A stretch of 64,000 nucleotides of DNA from Prorocentrum cordatum (lineage: Eukaryota; Sar; Dinophyceae; Prorocentrales; Prorocentraceae): positions 53,501 to 117,500 of the forward strand of contig CAUYUJ010018537.1 in NCBI GenBank assembly GCA_963575745.1, in the 5' to 3' direction. Made by a program: the position numbers and the translations under genes. This document shows, in pieces, positions 63,030-64,000 of the stretch (positions are counted from its first letter, which is position 1; the number at the start of each line of letters is the position of its first letter). Below the pieces are notes generated by a model that was given only the letters and a program-made list of their open reading frames with translations, was not told the DNA's origin and made no database searches.

Positions 63030-63177
63030 GGGCCCACCTTTCGTGACCACCACGAGAGGCCAGGTGTGGCTGAGCTAGGGTGGCGCTCTACTGTGCGCAG
63101 CCGGCGCCTCACACAACAGAGCGCCACCACAAGTCAGCCGCACCGGGCCTGGAGTGGTGGTGGTGCGAAGTGGGCCC
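63030..63177. repeat. Imperfect foldback element
   Basis: The left arm GGGCCCACCTTTCGTGACCA, through GAGGCCAGGTGTGGCTGA, pairs with a right arm ending TGGTGCGAAGTGGGCCC. About 65-bp arms with scattered mismatches. Confidence 0.75.
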
Positions 63178-63570
63178 GCCGCCTGTCGTTCGCCTCGGAA
63201 GGTCGAGCGGGTCCCGCCGCAGCGCCCTCCCGTGACCACCATCCGGGACTCCCTGACGAAGGCTCGTCGCGACTCGGCCCCAGACCACAGGCGCCTTCGG
63301 CAACGGCTAACCAGCCACCTTCGGACCAGGCCAGGACGAGGACAAGTCCATTCCAGAGCGTTCGAAAAACGCTCCTGGAGCGATCTGCAACGCTCTGAGA
63401 AGGCCGCGGCGCCCGATGCATCTTCCGGAGCCGCCAGATCTCAGAGATGTCCTGGACTTATCCTCGCCTTCGCAGGCCCAGAGGTTGACACCAACACCAA
63501 GGTCGGCGGTGTGCCTCCACCGAGGGACGACGGTCCCGATCTCGGTGATGGTGGTAATATTCTTCAGGAC
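63178..63570. other. No feature recognised
   Basis: GC-rich. A frame before the AT-rich repeat (PRDDGPDLGDGGNILQDG) is faintly protein-like, without splice support. Confidence 0.3.
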
Positions 63571-63728
63571 GGGAAAAAACACACAGACACAATTAATCGT
63601 TGATCCCCAGGAAAAAGTGGGAAAATATGGGAAGTGGGGGGAAGACAAAACCCCAGAAAATATAGGAAAATATGGGTGATCCTGTTATTAGTATGTATTT
63701 ATTTGTGTGTCCCAGGGCCCCTTCAAAG
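63571..63728. repeat. AT-rich dispersed repeat, copy 2
   Basis: Matches 59327-59482 (AAAAAACACACAGACACAAT, AGTGGGGGGAAGACAAAA, ATTTATTTGTGTGTCCCAG). Both copies follow a G-rich ACGGG or AGGGG. Confidence 0.85.
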
Positions 63729-64000
63729 GTGACCGAAATATGACCACCAACACCGAAATGTGGGATCATCTTCCCCATGTGGAGGCAGCCCCCTGTGCTG
63801 GTGCCGGTGCCAATCTCCAGGCCTCCACCTGATTTCGTCATCGCCCTGGCTTCGTCTTGGACACCTCCCCGCCACCTCCCCTCCTCTCGCCCGCTGCCTC
63901 CGCGAGCCGCCCCCCGACGCGGCGGCGAGCCCTCGAGGGTGGCGTGGCCTCCTCGGGGCCGCGGGCGGGCGCGGCTGCCTCGGCAGCCCTCCCGGGGCTT

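Overview
This window looks like nuclear DNA of a dinoflagellate, and the high GC content would suit a large-genome species such as Prorocentrum (genus is inference). Four things point there. A dinoflagellate spliced-leader sequence is fused to a retroposed transcript. Predicted introns start with GA, GC or GT and end in AG. GGA/CTC triplet arrays, satellites and short inverted-repeat transposons fill nearly all of the DNA. Genes are sparse, and the only long genic frames are one gene split into small exons and one intronless gene.

Layout. 1-1.4 kb: RNase H end of a decayed non-LTR retrotransposon. 1.5-13 kb: triplet arrays, minisatellites, several foldback/MITE families and three possible orphan exons. 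13.66-14.94 kb: two convincing exons of an unrecognised gene around a triplet-filled intron. 15.4-19.7 and 24.4-29.4 kb: arrays of a degenerate 0.7-1.1 kb satellite (S2), separated by minisatellites. 29.42-46.04 kb: a five-exon TIR-domain gene of about 226 residues. Its 12-kb second intron holds a roughly 260-bp satellite (S1), a spliced-leader-tagged retroelement with target-site duplications, an inverted block of S2 and a 10-bp minisatellite. 46-53 kb: MITEs, GGA arrays and a broken minus-strand coding fragment. 55.28-56.54 kb: an intronless dual-specificity-phosphatase-like gene with Ser at the catalytic Cys position; a MITE supplies its last codons and stop. 57-64 kb: a dense patchwork of MITEs, including nested and empty-site pairs, plus one possible small exon.

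Biology. The two main gene products are a TIR protein that keeps the glutamate used by TIR NADases, and a probable pseudophosphatase. They are neighbours by position only; nothing indicates a shared pathway. The most informative signals are the mobile-element boundaries, where target-site duplications of TA, 5 bp, 7 bp and 11-13 bp can be read directly, and the introns, whose first bases repeat the first bases of the next exon. All boundaries were read by eye; no alignment or database search was run.
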